64,000 bases of DNA from Cyclobacterium qasimii M12-11B. Its GTDB lineage: Bacteria > Bacteroidota > Bacteroidia > Cytophagales > Cyclobacteriaceae. Of the stretch, positions 19,490 to 29,646 are shown one piece after another. The notes below the pieces were generated by a model, which saw only the letters and a list, made by a program, of their open reading frames with translations, was not told the origin of the DNA and made no database searches. The translations under genes were made by a program, and so were the position numbers. Every line of letters begins with the position of its first letter. Position 1 is the first letter of the stretch. The stretch spans positions 95,821 through 159,820 of the forward strand of contig NZ_ATNM01000136.1 in the NCBI RefSeq assembly GCF_000427295.1, given 5' to 3'.

Positions 19490-19921
19490 TTATTCACTTT
19501 CAATTCTTGCGCACATCCAGGTAGCTTCTGCAATAGGTTCGTTTTTTGCGTTGTAGGCGACTCCACTTTGTTTTATTAATCGGTTACTAACTCTTATGTT
19601 TTTAATGATATATTTGATTTCTTCGTCATAGGTTACTCCTTTTAAAAACTTAACATTCTCCATACTTACTAATGCGAAAAATCCGCTCGCAAGTCCTGCT
19701 TTATTAACACCCGCGCCACCACATTGTGCCATTGATTCAACTAATATCATTCCAGGAATAAAGTTAAATTCAGGGAAACTTCCGATCAACATTTTGTCAT
19801 TGGACTTGTCAAAAACCTTTCGTCCAATTATTTCTTTTTCGTTCGCAGTGATGATTTCATCTAAGAATAAAAAAGGAAATCTATGGGGCAGTAATTTTTT
19901 AATTTCAGTTTCCATATTCAT
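19490..19921 (-). CDS. FabZ-like 3-hydroxyacyl-ACP dehydratase (hot-dog fold)
   Basis: A 143-residue single hot-dog domain. The FabZ catalytic His lies in LLPHRFPFLFLDEI (about residue 12) and the Glu in GMILVESMAQCGG (about residue 63). It would dehydrate 3-hydroxyacyl-ACP in fatty acid or related synthesis. The neighbours are not lipid genes and the C-terminal part (RVSNRLIKQSGVAYNAKNEP) is divergent, so it may be an accessory paralogue and not the housekeeping fabZ, which in this phylum is usually fused to lpxC. Confidence 0.83.
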   Translation of the reverse strand: MNMETEIKKLLPHRFPFLFLDEIITANEKEIIGRKVFDKSNDKMLIGSFPEFNFIPGMILVESMAQCGGAGVNKAGLASGFFALVSMENVKFLKGVTYDEEIKYIIKNIRVSNRLIKQSGVAYNAKNEPIAEATWMCARIESE

Positions 19922-20246
19922 TTTCTCTTAAATATTTCACAAGGCCCTGGTACCTTTCATAGCCCATGAAATTTCAGTTATCTTTCTTTGGCTATTAGCC
20001 ACTTAATAGAATTTCTATCGTTGCATTCCTAAGATAGGAAAATATGCAGGCAATTTAATACCATCCGTCAAAGAAAATACATAACAAAAGTGCCCATTTA
20101 TTAAAAGCCTGCTGGGCCTAAGAAAAAGCCATGCTAAGATTAATTTTCCCCCAGAAATTCATCCCAAACTTAAAAAGGAGCCCTTAAATCCAAGGGCCAA
20201 GCCCAGCCACTCTTGCAATTTAAATGTTATTAAATGATTTTGAATT
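19922..20246. other. Intergenic region, nothing recognised
   Basis: About 325 bases between two minus-strand genes. It contains a modest inverted repeat (GCCCTTAAATCCAAGGGC, 20180-20197) that may be a weak terminator for the SGNH gene coding frame boundary on the other side. No open frame is convincing. Confidence 0.35.
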
Positions 20247-21059
20247 TCAATCTTCCATACTATCAATATATGGACGCAGGGCCTCTCCCCAAATTTGATA
20301 TCCAACGTCATTTGGATGACAGAAATCAAGGGTAACCTGTTTGGTGAGGAGGCCATCAGAAGTTAGCATTTTAGAAGCAATGTCTAGTAATATTATCTTG
20401 TTATCAGCTGCATATATCTTCAACAATTGATTTGTTTCGTTGATTAATAACCTGCGTGGATTATCTGGCATTTCTTCACGAGGCATAATTTCCATTAATA
20501 CAATTTTTGCATTAGGCGCTTTAGACCGAACGCCGTTATAAATTGCAGCAATTCCTTCAACAATTTCTGCAGCAGTATTCATGCGGGCATTTTTTGTTTC
20601 ACTGGTATTGTTAGTGCCAATGTGGATAACCACCAATTTTGGGTCAAGCCCATCAAGTTCTCCATTATTCAATCGCCAGAGTACATTTTGAGTACGGTCC
20701 CATCCAAAGCCTAAATTCAATACACGGTGGTTTTTAAAAGTAGCTTGCCAGGAAGCTGGGCCATTGGATATTCTTGAACTACCATCAGCATACTTCAATG
20801 GGGGATAATCGCCTCCCCAAAAATGAGTGATGGAGTTTCCAATTAAAACAATTTCTGGATCCAATGAATCTTTAACATCAAGCACATCGCTATGCCGCAC
20901 TAGCCAATCGTAACTGTCATCTTCCAGTTTTGGGACCGGTATTATGGCTGAATTGACAGGTTTTTCTACCGTTTGGGCTACTTGCTTATTTTGCTGCTTA
21001 CAGCCAATAAAACAAATGGAGAAAATGGCAAAATAAAGGAGCGTTGTTATTGATTTCAT
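20247..21059 (-). CDS. SGNH/GDSL-family hydrolase lipoprotein (copy 2)
   Basis: The frame opens at 21089, but the ATG at 21059 begins a standard lipoprotein signal ending CFIGC (Cys20), so I choose it (270 residues). SGNH blocks: LIGNSITHFWGG (Ser), NLGFGWDRTQNV, HIGTNNTSE (Asn) and FCHPNDVGY (His). It is closely related to the gene at 12406 and probably shares its role, a periplasmic esterase or deacetylase acting on glycans. It is longer in the insert after block I. It is the second of three SGNH genes in the window. Confidence 0.88.
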   Translation of the reverse strand: MKSITTLLYFAIFSICFIGCKQQNKQVAQTVEKPVNSAIIPVPKLEDDSYDWLVRHSDVLDVKDSLDPEIVLIGNSITHFWGGDYPPLKYADGSSRISNGPASWQATFKNHRVLNLGFGWDRTQNVLWRLNNGELDGLDPKLVVIHIGTNNTSETKNARMNTAAEIVEGIAAIYNGVRSKAPNAKIVLMEIMPREEMPDNPRRLLINETNQLLKIYAADNKIILLDIASKMLTSDGLLTKQVTLDFCHPNDVGYQIWGEALRPYIDSMED

Positions 21060-21420
21060 ATCATAATGAGGTTTTAATAATATAGACAAGTTAGCTATAA
21101 AAATAGCTGGATATTGACTTCCAACCTGGTTATTTTGGCCAATAACTCATTAGAATTGTTTAAAAGCTTATGAAAAAGGGCGAAATTTAGACTCTTAGGG
21201 CCTTGCACATATTAATGAAATCAACATTGGCTAGATTTTTAAATCAGCTGTTATTAAAAGTCTATATTATTCGGATTGTCTGTTTTTCTGATGTGTTGAC
21301 CACCAGTACCATAAAGCCAACATAAAACAATTTATTTTTTTTGAACGCCCAAAAAACACAACAAAATCATACGGATTTTACTTTAAAGTCTTTTAGATTT
21401 AGAGGTCAAAACGTGAGGCT
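21060..21420. other. Intergenic region, nothing recognised
   Basis: About 360 AT-rich bases ahead of the SGNH gene and after the small lipoprotein gene. No open frame with protein-like composition, repeat or clear hairpin terminator is seen. It presumably contains the SGNH promoter. Confidence 0.4.
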
Positions 21421-21717
21421 TTACTCAACTTTTTTAATCTCAACAATTTCACAGTCAATACTTGGAGAACAAGATTCATTTATGTCGATTTCTTTGTATT
21501 TCACACTTACTTTATCTCCTGAATTAAAAGTTATTATATCGTCTAAATTTACTATTAATGTGTCTCCATTGTTAAGGTGTATTTGTTCAGCGCAGTTTGC
21601 TAAACCGCCACTTAACCAAACGTTTCCAATTTCATGAATAATAAAATCATCCTCATTATCCAAATTGCAGGAAAAAGAAAACAACAGTGTCAAACCGAGT
21701 AAGATTATTTTACACAT
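21421..21717 (-). CDS. Small hypothetical lipoprotein
   Basis: The frame runs from 21786, but the ATG at 21717 starts MCKIILLGLTLLFSFSC, a clean lipoprotein signal with Cys17, giving 98 residues. The mature part is acidic and beta-rich, with two Cys pairs (LANCAEQ, ESCSPSIDCEIVEI) that could form disulphides. The pattern of short strands with NxGDTLIVNLDD resembles small bacteroidal surface lipoproteins, but I recognise no family. It lies alone. Confidence 0.65.
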   Translation of the reverse strand: MCKIILLGLTLLFSFSCNLDNEDDFIIHEIGNVWLSGGLANCAEQIHLNNGDTLIVNLDDIITFNSGDKVSVKYKEIDINESCSPSIDCEIVEIKKVE

Positions 21718-21786
21718 TGTTGAGTTGATATAGGTGGATTTTTTAAAGATGCTTTTTATTTTAAATTGATTGTGTAAGTTTTTCAA

Positions 21787-22211
21787 ACGATCAGCTACTT
21801 TACGAATAAAGTATATCCTTCAAATTACTCTCTTTATTATTGCCTACTAATCTAACTAAGTTTTTATGATTATGAAAGTATTGATTTTAGCAGAAGGCAG
21901 AAGATAGAATTCTTTTGTTAGCATTATTTCCTAACCATAGTTAAGCAAACACAATTAGGTTTCTCAATTTATAGAATTTGACAAATTGAAATGCTGAGAG
22001 AGAGTCTGAAAATTTTTTCGCCTTTAGCAGTGAGGTCTATTTTTTGGGTTTATAATTTGGCTAAACCCAGAACCGTGCTTAATCCATGAATACCTCCAGT
22101 TAAAGCAGGAGGCTTTTAAGAAACTAACCAAAAAAGCCCACAAACAAATCGTTTGTGGGCTTTCATTCAACTTTAAGAACTATACTTTAACTTGATAAAT
22201 GCTGCGTAACC
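21787..22211. other. Intergenic region with the susCD-1 terminator
   Basis: About 425 bases. Apart from the terminator at 22130-22163, there is a weaker CCTCC/GGAGG inverted repeat at 22093-22112. No gene is supported. Confidence 0.4.
22130..22163 (-). terminator. Rho-independent terminator after susCD pair 1
   Basis: A perfect 13-bp stem pairs 22133-22145 (AAAGCCCACAAAC) with 22151-22163, with a 5-base loop. On the minus strand it is followed by a T-run. It lies about 50 bases past the SusD stop. Confidence 0.85.
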
Positions 22212-23768
22212 TTAATAATTAGGGTTTTGCGTGATGTTATCATTGATATCAATCTCTACTTGAGGAATAGGCCATAAATAATCCCGCTCAGGTCTGAATG
22301 TCCTGGTCAAACCACTGGTGATGGTTTCCCACTCACCACTAGTAGTATTGAGGTAATAAAGACCTTCTACAGTACCTATCTTGTCCTCCCCAATTTCCCA
22401 TCGGTTCATGTCAAACAACCTAAGCCCCTCAAATGCCAATTCAACGGCTCTTTCATCCCTGATGATTGCCCTTAACTCTTCCTGGGATTTACCTGATGCT
22501 ATAGGAGGCATTTCTACCGTTGGTCTCTCTCTTACCATATTGATGGCATCGTACACTGAATCATCAATCTCATTCAACTCAATTTTAGATTCTGCATACA
22601 TAAGAAGCACATCTGCATAGCGTATCAAAATCATATTGATAGAACCGGTATTTGGATTAGCCGCATCAGCTTCAAAATCCACCCACTTCTTCAGGTTGTA
22701 TCCATTGACCGTAGAAAATTCCGATGACCTAACCCTATCTGCTGTCGGACTGTCCGGCAATGAGTTAAAGGTACTGTTACCAATTGGCTGACCAGTATAA
22801 TAAGTCGTGAAATTCCAACGTGGATCAATGTTCTCAAAAGGATCGTTTGGATTTTGAGGTCCTTTGTACCCATACTTCAATAGCAAATTGTGGACAGGCT
22901 CAACCACGGAACCTCCACCTATAGAAGCTGCGGCAAAGGAAAATGCATTGTAGGTATCTCCCCCTACAGCATATTGCCTATCAAAGATCACTTCTGAAGA
23001 ATTCTGTCCGGCATAATTAAATAATTTTCCGTAGTCAGGATAGAGTTCATAAATTCCTAAATCCATTACCGCCATGGAAGCATCTCTGGCAACAGCATAC
23101 CTTTCATTTCTGATTGCTACCCTGGCTTTCAATGCCATAGCAGCGCCAAGCGTAGCCCTTCCCACTTCCTGAGAATAACTCAATGGCAATTGACTTCCTT
23201 GTATTATCTGATCCAATTCAGCAATGACAAAATCAACCACTTCAGACTTAGCTGTCCTACCGATTTGATCTGTAATTTCCAGCGGCTCCAAAATTAATGG
23301 CACATCTCCCCAAAGACTGCTCAATTGGGTATAAAAGAAAGCACGTAAAAACCTTGCTTCAGCCTTGTAACGGGCCAATAACTCCTGGTCTCCCTGCTCG
23401 ATTCTGTCGATATTTGCAAGCACATTATTTGCTCGCTGAATCCCTCTGTAGTACCTGTCCCATTGAGACCCTATCGCTGCGTTGACCGGATCAAAGGACC
23501 CCATACTTACATCATGCAGGGAACCAGGTCCGGAAGGTGCTCTAAATCCAATATCCGTTGCGCCATCCAGTTCTTTCACCATCGTCTGACCATCCAGTTC
23601 CGTGTAAATCCCGTTTACTGCGAGGTTTGCATCCTTTTCCTGCTGCCAGTAAATAAGTTCTGAAACCTCCCCTGGTGGAATCAAATCAAGCCCTTGGTCA
23701 CAGCTAAACATGCCAAAAGCCAAATATGATAACCCTATATATTTTATTGTTTTGTTTATTAATTTCAT
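22212..23768 (-). CDS. RagB/SusD-family nutrient uptake lipoprotein (pair 1)
   Basis: A 518-residue protein with a lipoprotein signal (MFSC, Cys23). It has the SusD fold: N-terminal TPR-like helices (YWQQEKDANLAVNGIYTELD, RYYRGIQRANNVLANID, ARFLRAFFYTQL-type helix) and the C-terminal block IIRDERAVELAFEGLRLFDMNRW followed by YLWPIPQVEID. SusD proteins sit on the outer surface and hand oligosaccharides to their SusC channel. The susC gene is 18 bases upstream, so they form one operon. The ligand cannot be read from the sequence, and no glycosidase is in the operon. Confidence 0.95.
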   Translation of the reverse strand: MKLINKTIKYIGLSYLAFGMFSCDQGLDLIPPGEVSELIYWQQEKDANLAVNGIYTELDGQTMVKELDGATDIGFRAPSGPGSLHDVSMGSFDPVNAAIGSQWDRYYRGIQRANNVLANIDRIEQGDQELLARYKAEARFLRAFFYTQLSSLWGDVPLILEPLEITDQIGRTAKSEVVDFVIAELDQIIQGSQLPLSYSQEVGRATLGAAMALKARVAIRNERYAVARDASMAVMDLGIYELYPDYGKLFNYAGQNSSEVIFDRQYAVGGDTYNAFSFAAASIGGGSVVEPVHNLLLKYGYKGPQNPNDPFENIDPRWNFTTYYTGQPIGNSTFNSLPDSPTADRVRSSEFSTVNGYNLKKWVDFEADAANPNTGSINMILIRYADVLLMYAESKIELNEIDDSVYDAINMVRERPTVEMPPIASGKSQEELRAIIRDERAVELAFEGLRLFDMNRWEIGEDKIGTVEGLYYLNTTSGEWETITSGLTRTFRPERDYLWPIPQVEIDINDNITQNPNY

Positions 23769-23786
23769 CGCTTTTCCTTTTTTTGA

Positions 23787-26700
23787 TTAAAACCTGACGT
23801 TTATGCCACCACTGAAAAGTTTGCTGTGTGGGAAGAACTGACTTCTTCCTCTAGGTGTCTCTGGATCAAACAACTCTGTTTCTGTAAAAGTCAACATGTT
23901 CTCACCTGAGATATAAACCCTAAGGTTGTCTACAAGATTTTGAGGAATGGTGTATCCCAATTGGAAATTCTTTAACCTAAGATAACTGGTGTTCTGTAAC
24001 CAAAAATCAGCTTCCATTAAGTTGGCTGAATTTCCAGACCTTACCATAGGCCATGTGCCATTTGGATTTCTTTCCGGATGATAAGCTTCTCTGGCCATGG
24101 TCACAGGAATAAAATTCGTGTAGTTCGGACCTTCCATCAATGCGCCATCCAATGAATGTTGCTGACGAAGGACTCCTTGCCAAAACATAGAGAAATCAAA
24201 TCCTTTGTAGGAGGCACTAAACCTTACCCCAAATTCATACCTGGGATCTTCATTCCCCATGATGTATTGGTCGCCAGCAGGATAAAGAGATTGAGAAATA
24301 ACACCATCTCCATTTAAGTCCTCATAAATAACGTCTCCAATGGTAACTGTAGGGAAAATGGTCGCTGGATATTTGTCTAAATCCGCTTGGGATTTATAAA
24401 TACCCGGAGATTTTAAACCTCTTAAGGAGTTGATAGATTCACCTTCTGTCCATACGGTAAATTTATCAGGGAAAAATGGTCCCGTACCTTTCAAGTCTTC
24501 AATTCTATTAACTACATCTGAAAAATTCACTCCCACAGAATACTCGAATCCATTGTCTGAGGCTGGAGAGCCATGGTAATTAACGGCCAATTCCCAACCT
24601 CTATTAGAAACTGCAGCTGCATTTTGCACTGGAGGGTTGTAACCAATGGTTCTTGGGATCGGCAATTCAATCAAAATATCATCGGTGTATTTGTAAAAAT
24701 ACTCGGCGATTACTTCAATCCTATCGTCCATAAAGCCCATATCCAATCCAATGTTTGACATGGTAGTGGTTTCCCAGGTAATGTCAGGATTTCCTGCACT
24801 TGTGATAGCTGTTCCTGGTACCAGGTTATTGTTAAACTGGTAGCCAGTACCAAGGTTGTAGGTATTGAGATACCTGTAAAGTCCAATGCTTTGGTTACCC
24901 AACTGACCCCATGATCCTCGAAGTCTTAGATCACTGAACAAATCTCCGCCGCTAAGGAAGTCTTCTTCTGATATTCTCCATCCTGCTGAGAAGGAAGGGA
25001 AAATGCCCCATCTTTTGCCTTCTCCAAACCTGGATGATCCATCATACCTAACATTGGCCTGGAACATGTATTTGTCGTCAAAACTATAATTTGCCCTTCC
25101 GAAAAAGGATCTTAGTCTCCACTCCTGGGAATAACCACTTGTAGTCTGGTTTTGAATGTCACCTGCGTTGATATCTCGCAAATCATTGCTATAGAAATTG
25201 TCCCTGGAAGCAGAAATTTGTTTGTATCTATTGTAGATTTCTTCGTAACCAACAGTTCCCTGGATACTGTGCTTGTCAAAGGTTTGGTCATAATTCAAAT
25301 ACAATCTTTGACTCAATTCACGTTGGTTCATCTGACTTTCGGTAAGCACAGAAGTGGCAAACCAACCCCCAACATTTACCAAATCACCAGTCAAATAATT
25401 CCTCATTCCTGCCAAACTGTTTTGAAATACAAAACCATCGGTAGACTCTGTGTTAAGCGTTACGTTACCTTCCAGAGATAATGCTTCATTGATGGTATAA
25501 GCAAAGCCTAACTGGCCAAAAACATCATCACTTACATTGCTTGTTTCTCCCTCTTGAGCCATTGCTCGGGCATTCCATTGTCCTGAAACAAGGTCATAAG
25601 TACCGTCAGGGTATTCCATCACAATATTTCTATTGATATGCAACAAGGCTTGTGTTATACGCTGTCCAGTAAATCCCGGTCCGCTAAACCCTCTGTTTCT
25701 ATACATCAGATTGGTTTTAATCGTCAACTTATCCGTAGCATACATGTCAGAATTTATCCGCATGGTTACCTGCTTGTTGTTGAAATTTTGGAGGATACCA
25801 TCTGTGTCAGAATAATTGATAGAAGCGAAAACCCTTCCAGATTCTCCTCCACTGGAAAGAGAAACAGAATGCCGCTGTTGAAAAGCATTTGGGTTAAAGA
25901 TTCCCCCTTCGTAGTCCGCAAAAGGATATTGCAAAGGATTGGTACCTGCCGCTACATTTTCTATATAAGTTTCACTATAGGTTGGATTTGCTCCTACATT
26001 GGCCTGAGCCTCATTTTCCAACCTCATCCAGGTAACCGGATCTGTTGGTTCAGGAAAGAAATTTGGGTTTTGCCATCCCACAAAATTATTGTAGGTAATC
26101 TTGACTGCACCATCTTCACCTCTTTTGGTAGTTACCAGAATTACACCATTTGCTGCTCTAGAACCATAAATGGCGGAAGAAGCGGCATCCTTTAATACAG
26201 TAATAGAGGCAATGTTGTTTGGCTCCACCGTACTAAGCGATTGCTCTACACCATCTACTAAAATCAGAGGGTTGGAATTATTCAATGTTCCCACACCCCT
26301 TATCCTTATGCTGGTACTTTCATCTCCAGGAGCACCACCGTTGTTTTGAATAGAAAGTCCTGGTGTCGTACCCTGCAATGCTGCAGCTGTATTGACCACG
26401 GGTCTTCTGGCAAGATCCTCCCCAGAAACAGTACTCACGGCACCCGTTACATTGGCTCTTTTTTGTGTACCAAACCCAACTACTACCACCTCATCCAATG
26501 AGGAAGTAGACTCCAATAAGGTTACATTAATGATGGAACGATCACCTATTTTTATCTGCTGGCTTTCAAATCCAATAAAGGAAAAACCAATTCAGATGCT
26601 TCCGGTACAGTTAATGAATACTTCCCGTCTAAATCAGTGGCTGTGCCAATGGTCGTTCCCGGTAAAGAAATAGTTGCTCCTGGAATTGGTTCACCATTTT

Positions 26701-26905
26701 GATCTGTTACTGTACCTGTTACCGTAACATCTGCCATCAAATTCAATTTTTCCGCATTGTTTTCAGAGGAATTGATGATGGTAGGTACTTCTTCATAAAG
26801 GGCATGCGCATGCCCTTTATGGATATTGGGGTAAAATAGCTGAATAGCCATTAGGAATATCAACATTTTGATTGACGGATACCCCGAGAGTAGTCGTTTT
26901 TTCAT
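23787..26905 (-). CDS. SusC/RagA-family TonB-linked outer membrane protein (pair 1, one frameshift)
   Basis: Reconstructed from frames 26552-26905 and 23787-26516. Restoring one base in the A5 run at 26582-26586 joins TVPEASELVF to SFIGFESQQ, and the span plus one base is exactly 1040 codons. Order of domains: signal peptide, carboxypeptidase-like regulatory domain (VTGTVTDQNGEPIPGATISL), a TonB-box-like SLDEVVVVGFG, plug domain with VLKDAASSAIYGSRAANGVI, then the 22-strand beta barrel ending SGGINVRF. It is the active-transport channel paired with the downstream SusD. The 5' coding end holds a perfect 28-bp palindrome (26794-26821). Highly likely intact in the organism. Confidence 0.9.
26794..26821. 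repeat. Perfect 28-bp palindrome inside the susC-1 5' coding region
   Basis: The half-site CATAAAGGGCATGC is followed directly by its exact reverse complement, with no loop. It encodes the end of the signal region (HKGHAHALYE). Stem formation in mRNA or a DNA-binding site are possible; nothing equivalent is seen in susC-2. Confidence 0.75.
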
Positions 26906-27655
26906 AACTTTGTAGGCTTTAGTGTTGTTTTTTGAACTGCATTAAATTAGATCAAATGGATGAACCTGAGAAACTTACCCATTTGTCTATCGTTTTTGTG
27001 AAGGCCATCTATTTATAGATGGCTTTTTCATTGGTGGTTTTTCTTTACATAAGATTTAATTAATTTTCTAGTTATTGGATTGAAAACTTCCCATTTACCC
27101 AGTTAGGGAATAAGTAATTAATTGGTCTTTTGGGTCAATTGGGAATAGAAATCAATAAAATGGTTCGTGAAACCACATCTACCTATTCATTTAATCGTTG
27201 GTCTAATCAGGTAAATTCACCCCTAAATTATTGAATTAACGCTATCGGAAACAAATTTTTAGTCTATTAAAAGAAATAATAAAACAATTACATTATTCTG
27301 TATATCTGGTATAAATATTATTTCATTTATACTGATAAAAGCTGTTCTTTATCAAATTAGATAAAATTCCTTTTATAAGCAAAAACAAAGAATAATTCAT
27401 CAAATAATTCTGTACTTTTAATAAAAAAGAAGGTATTTGGATTGATTATTACCTTAAGTTGGTATAATGATACTTAAAAATTCAAAAAAATAAAAGAAAA
27501 TTACCAGTAAAAAGTATTTTTTAAATAAGAATCTAATGAGGCCATCTGTTCAAATAACATCGAGCAGCTTTTTTTAAAAAATAAATGAGTAACGTCTTTA
27601 GTTTCCCGCAAGCCTTAGCCTGGGCGTATTGGACGTTTAATTGGATAAAGGATAC
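26906..27655. other. Long AT-rich leader/intergenic region upstream of susC-1
   Basis: About 750 bases between susC-1 (minus) and the GNAT gene end. A hairpin at 27001-27026 (GCCATCTAT-TT-ATAGATGGC, then T5 on the plus strand) lies about 100 bases before the ATG and would be part of the 5' leader on the minus strand. The remainder is very AT-rich with no gene. An open promoter region is expected here, but no clear TAnnTTTG pair was found. Confidence 0.5.
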
Positions 27656-28063
27656 TTAATGTTCATTGCCTTTGTAAACCCACATGGGCATTGTTTCTCC
27701 TGCTTTCTCAAAGCCCATTTTTTCATAAAATGAAATGGCTTTTCCATCTGCTGTCAACATTTGCATGTGGAAGTCTTTGTATTTTTCTTGAAGTTTGGCT
27801 ACAATTCTTTTCCCTATGCCTTTTCCCTGATAATCTGGATGAACCAATAAATGGGGATAGTAAACGACTAAATAACCATCTGAAATAGCATTCCCCAATC
27901 CAATCAATTCCTCTTTGTCCCAAGCGGTGATCAGTGAATGAGAATTTGACAGTGCATTTTTTAATTCAGTGGGCTTCTCAGCAGCAGACCATTCGTTCGC
28001 TTTGTAAAGGGCTACAACTTGTTCAATTGTAATGTCCCTGGTTTCTGAAAGAATAATGTCCAT
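27656..28063 (-). CDS. GNAT-family N-acetyltransferase
   Basis: A 135-residue single GNAT domain. The acetyl-CoA pyrophosphate loop is HPDYQGKGIGKRIVAKL (Q/R-x-x-G-x-G/A) at about residues 76-92, and the C-terminal ISFYEKMGFEKAGETMPMW is the standard beta6-beta7 end. Cytoplasmic. The acceptor is unknown; small members of this type acetylate amines, amino acids or antibiotics. It lies alone, followed 77 bases away by the upstream end of the peptidase gene. Confidence 0.88.
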   Translation of the reverse strand: MDIILSETRDITIEQVVALYKANEWSAAEKPTELKNALSNSHSLITAWDKEELIGLGNAISDGYLVVYYPHLLVHPDYQGKGIGKRIVAKLQEKYKDFHMQMLTADGKAISFYEKMGFEKAGETMPMWVYKGNEH

Positions 28064-28140
28064 GCTTGAATTGTTTTATTAAGCTAAAAGTGAGGACCTA
28101 TTATTCATTCCAATTTTCATCTAAAATCTAATACTCCTCC

Positions 28141-29427
28141 TCATTGACCTTCAATATACTCCGAAAGCGCATAAATTAAATCCTTTCCGAATAACCTGGC
28201 TTTTTCTTGGGTAACAAGCTGCCCGTTATTGATTCCAAAAGGAAATTCCAGGGTGGTGGTCATAATTAAACCTTCATCTAAAAATCCCGAGGCCCATTTG
28301 CTAAAGGAGTATCCCTGTTCATAATTGCTTCCCTTATTCCAGGCAGTACCATAGGCAAGAAAACCTGTTTTGCTATTGATTGTAAGTGGTCCCTTCTGTG
28401 TTCGGATCAAAGTATTCACGAATTTTTCTTGTGCAGCAGAAATCCTTTCCTCTTCATTTCCCACAAAATAAACCCACTCATTGTTTTCTCCCTTTATCCA
28501 GGGATTGTGAAGATCTATCCCTATCCATGGCAATCCATCTATCCATTTTGGAATGTCTTCTCTTATGGCCTTTGTGCTTGTGTAAATACTTTCACCAGAG
28601 TAATCTCTGTTGTGATCTCTTGGACTTCGGTATTTGCCTTGATCACCTTGTTCTACCCCATCTTTATCCAAAAATGGAATGATCATAACCTCCACATTCT
28701 CTAACAGTTTATCCATGGAGGCATTTCCTGATAACATAGCATCAAGCATGCCCTCAATAATATAATTGCTCATCATTTCTCCAGCATGGGCCCTGGCAGT
28801 AAACAATACCCTAACCTTGGGTTGAGAATCAAAATTACTTATTAACAACTGTTCAACTTCTCTTCCCGCTCGGGTAGTGCTGAGCACTGACTTTCTTATA
28901 TATTTGGAGTTTTTGTGCTGCAACATAAACTTATCGAAGTTTTTCTGTGTGTAAGCCATCCCCATGCTAAACATTACGGGTTCTCCATCACCTGAAAACT
29001 CAAAGCTGAAAAGGTCAGGCCCAAGGTAATTGCTTTGATCAATCCAATTCCATCCATAGCCTCCATCTTTGCTGTAGGCTGCCCCTAAATTGGTCAAAAC
29101 ATTTGGCTTAGTCGCTTTAAAAAACCATTTCTTATTGCTGGTGTTTTTAACAGTAAAACACCAATAAAACCATTCTCTCGGGGTATCCCGAAGAGCTGGC
29201 TTAAAAAATATAGTGTCGCCTAAAACCTTATCTATGACAACATTTCCACCAGGAAAATCGCTATCTATAATAGGTATTTGAGCAGTCCTCTCAGCAAAAT
29301 TCAACTTGTTGGTACTCCCTATTCTTAAAGGATTCTTTAACTCTTCTTGGGCAAGTAGGTTTTGAGAAACAAACACGGCTAAAACAGTAGCAAACAGAAT
29401 AAAGTAAAAAGGTTTATTTGATTTCAT
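28141..29427 (-). CDS. M14-family zinc carboxypeptidase
   Basis: A 428-residue exported protein with a signal peptide ending about LLAQ. An N-terminal beta domain (about 30-175) precedes the M14 domain. Zn ligands: the HxxE pair in ARAHAGEMMS and the later His in IDLHNPW. The catalytic Glu is in TTTLEFPFG. Such M14 enzymes with a leading beta domain resemble the cytosolic-carboxypeptidase-like/AGBL group used by bacteria to trim peptidoglycan peptides or other C-termini. Substrate unresolved. Placed by itself between the GNAT gene and the DUF1501 operon. Confidence 0.87.
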   Translation of the reverse strand: MKSNKPFYFILFATVLAVFVSQNLLAQEELKNPLRIGSTNKLNFAERTAQIPIIDSDFPGGNVVIDKVLGDTIFFKPALRDTPREWFYWCFTVKNTSNKKWFFKATKPNVLTNLGAAYSKDGGYGWNWIDQSNYLGPDLFSFEFSGDGEPVMFSMGMAYTQKNFDKFMLQHKNSKYIRKSVLSTTRAGREVEQLLISNFDSQPKVRVLFTARAHAGEMMSNYIIEGMLDAMLSGNASMDKLLENVEVMIIPFLDKDGVEQGDQGKYRSPRDHNRDYSGESIYTSTKAIREDIPKWIDGLPWIGIDLHNPWIKGENNEWVYFVGNEEERISAAQEKFVNTLIRTQKGPLTINSKTGFLAYGTAWNKGSNYEQGYSFSKWASGFLDEGLIMTTTLEFPFGINNGQLVTQEKARLFGKDLIYALSEYIEGQ

Positions 29428-29646
29428 AGAGGTAAGAATATGGGCCTAAGGGTATATATCTTTTCTGTTTTGTTCGAGATTAGCTTTAGCTTTTTTGCTA
29501 ATCTATATTCTATCCAATTTAGTGAAAAATCAACTATCAAGACCTAAGGAATTCTTTGAAGAATGAAAACTTTGGGAATTCCTCAAATTACATGGAAAAC
29601 ACCGCTAATAAAAGCCTTTGTATATACCATTAAACTATTTAAGTTT

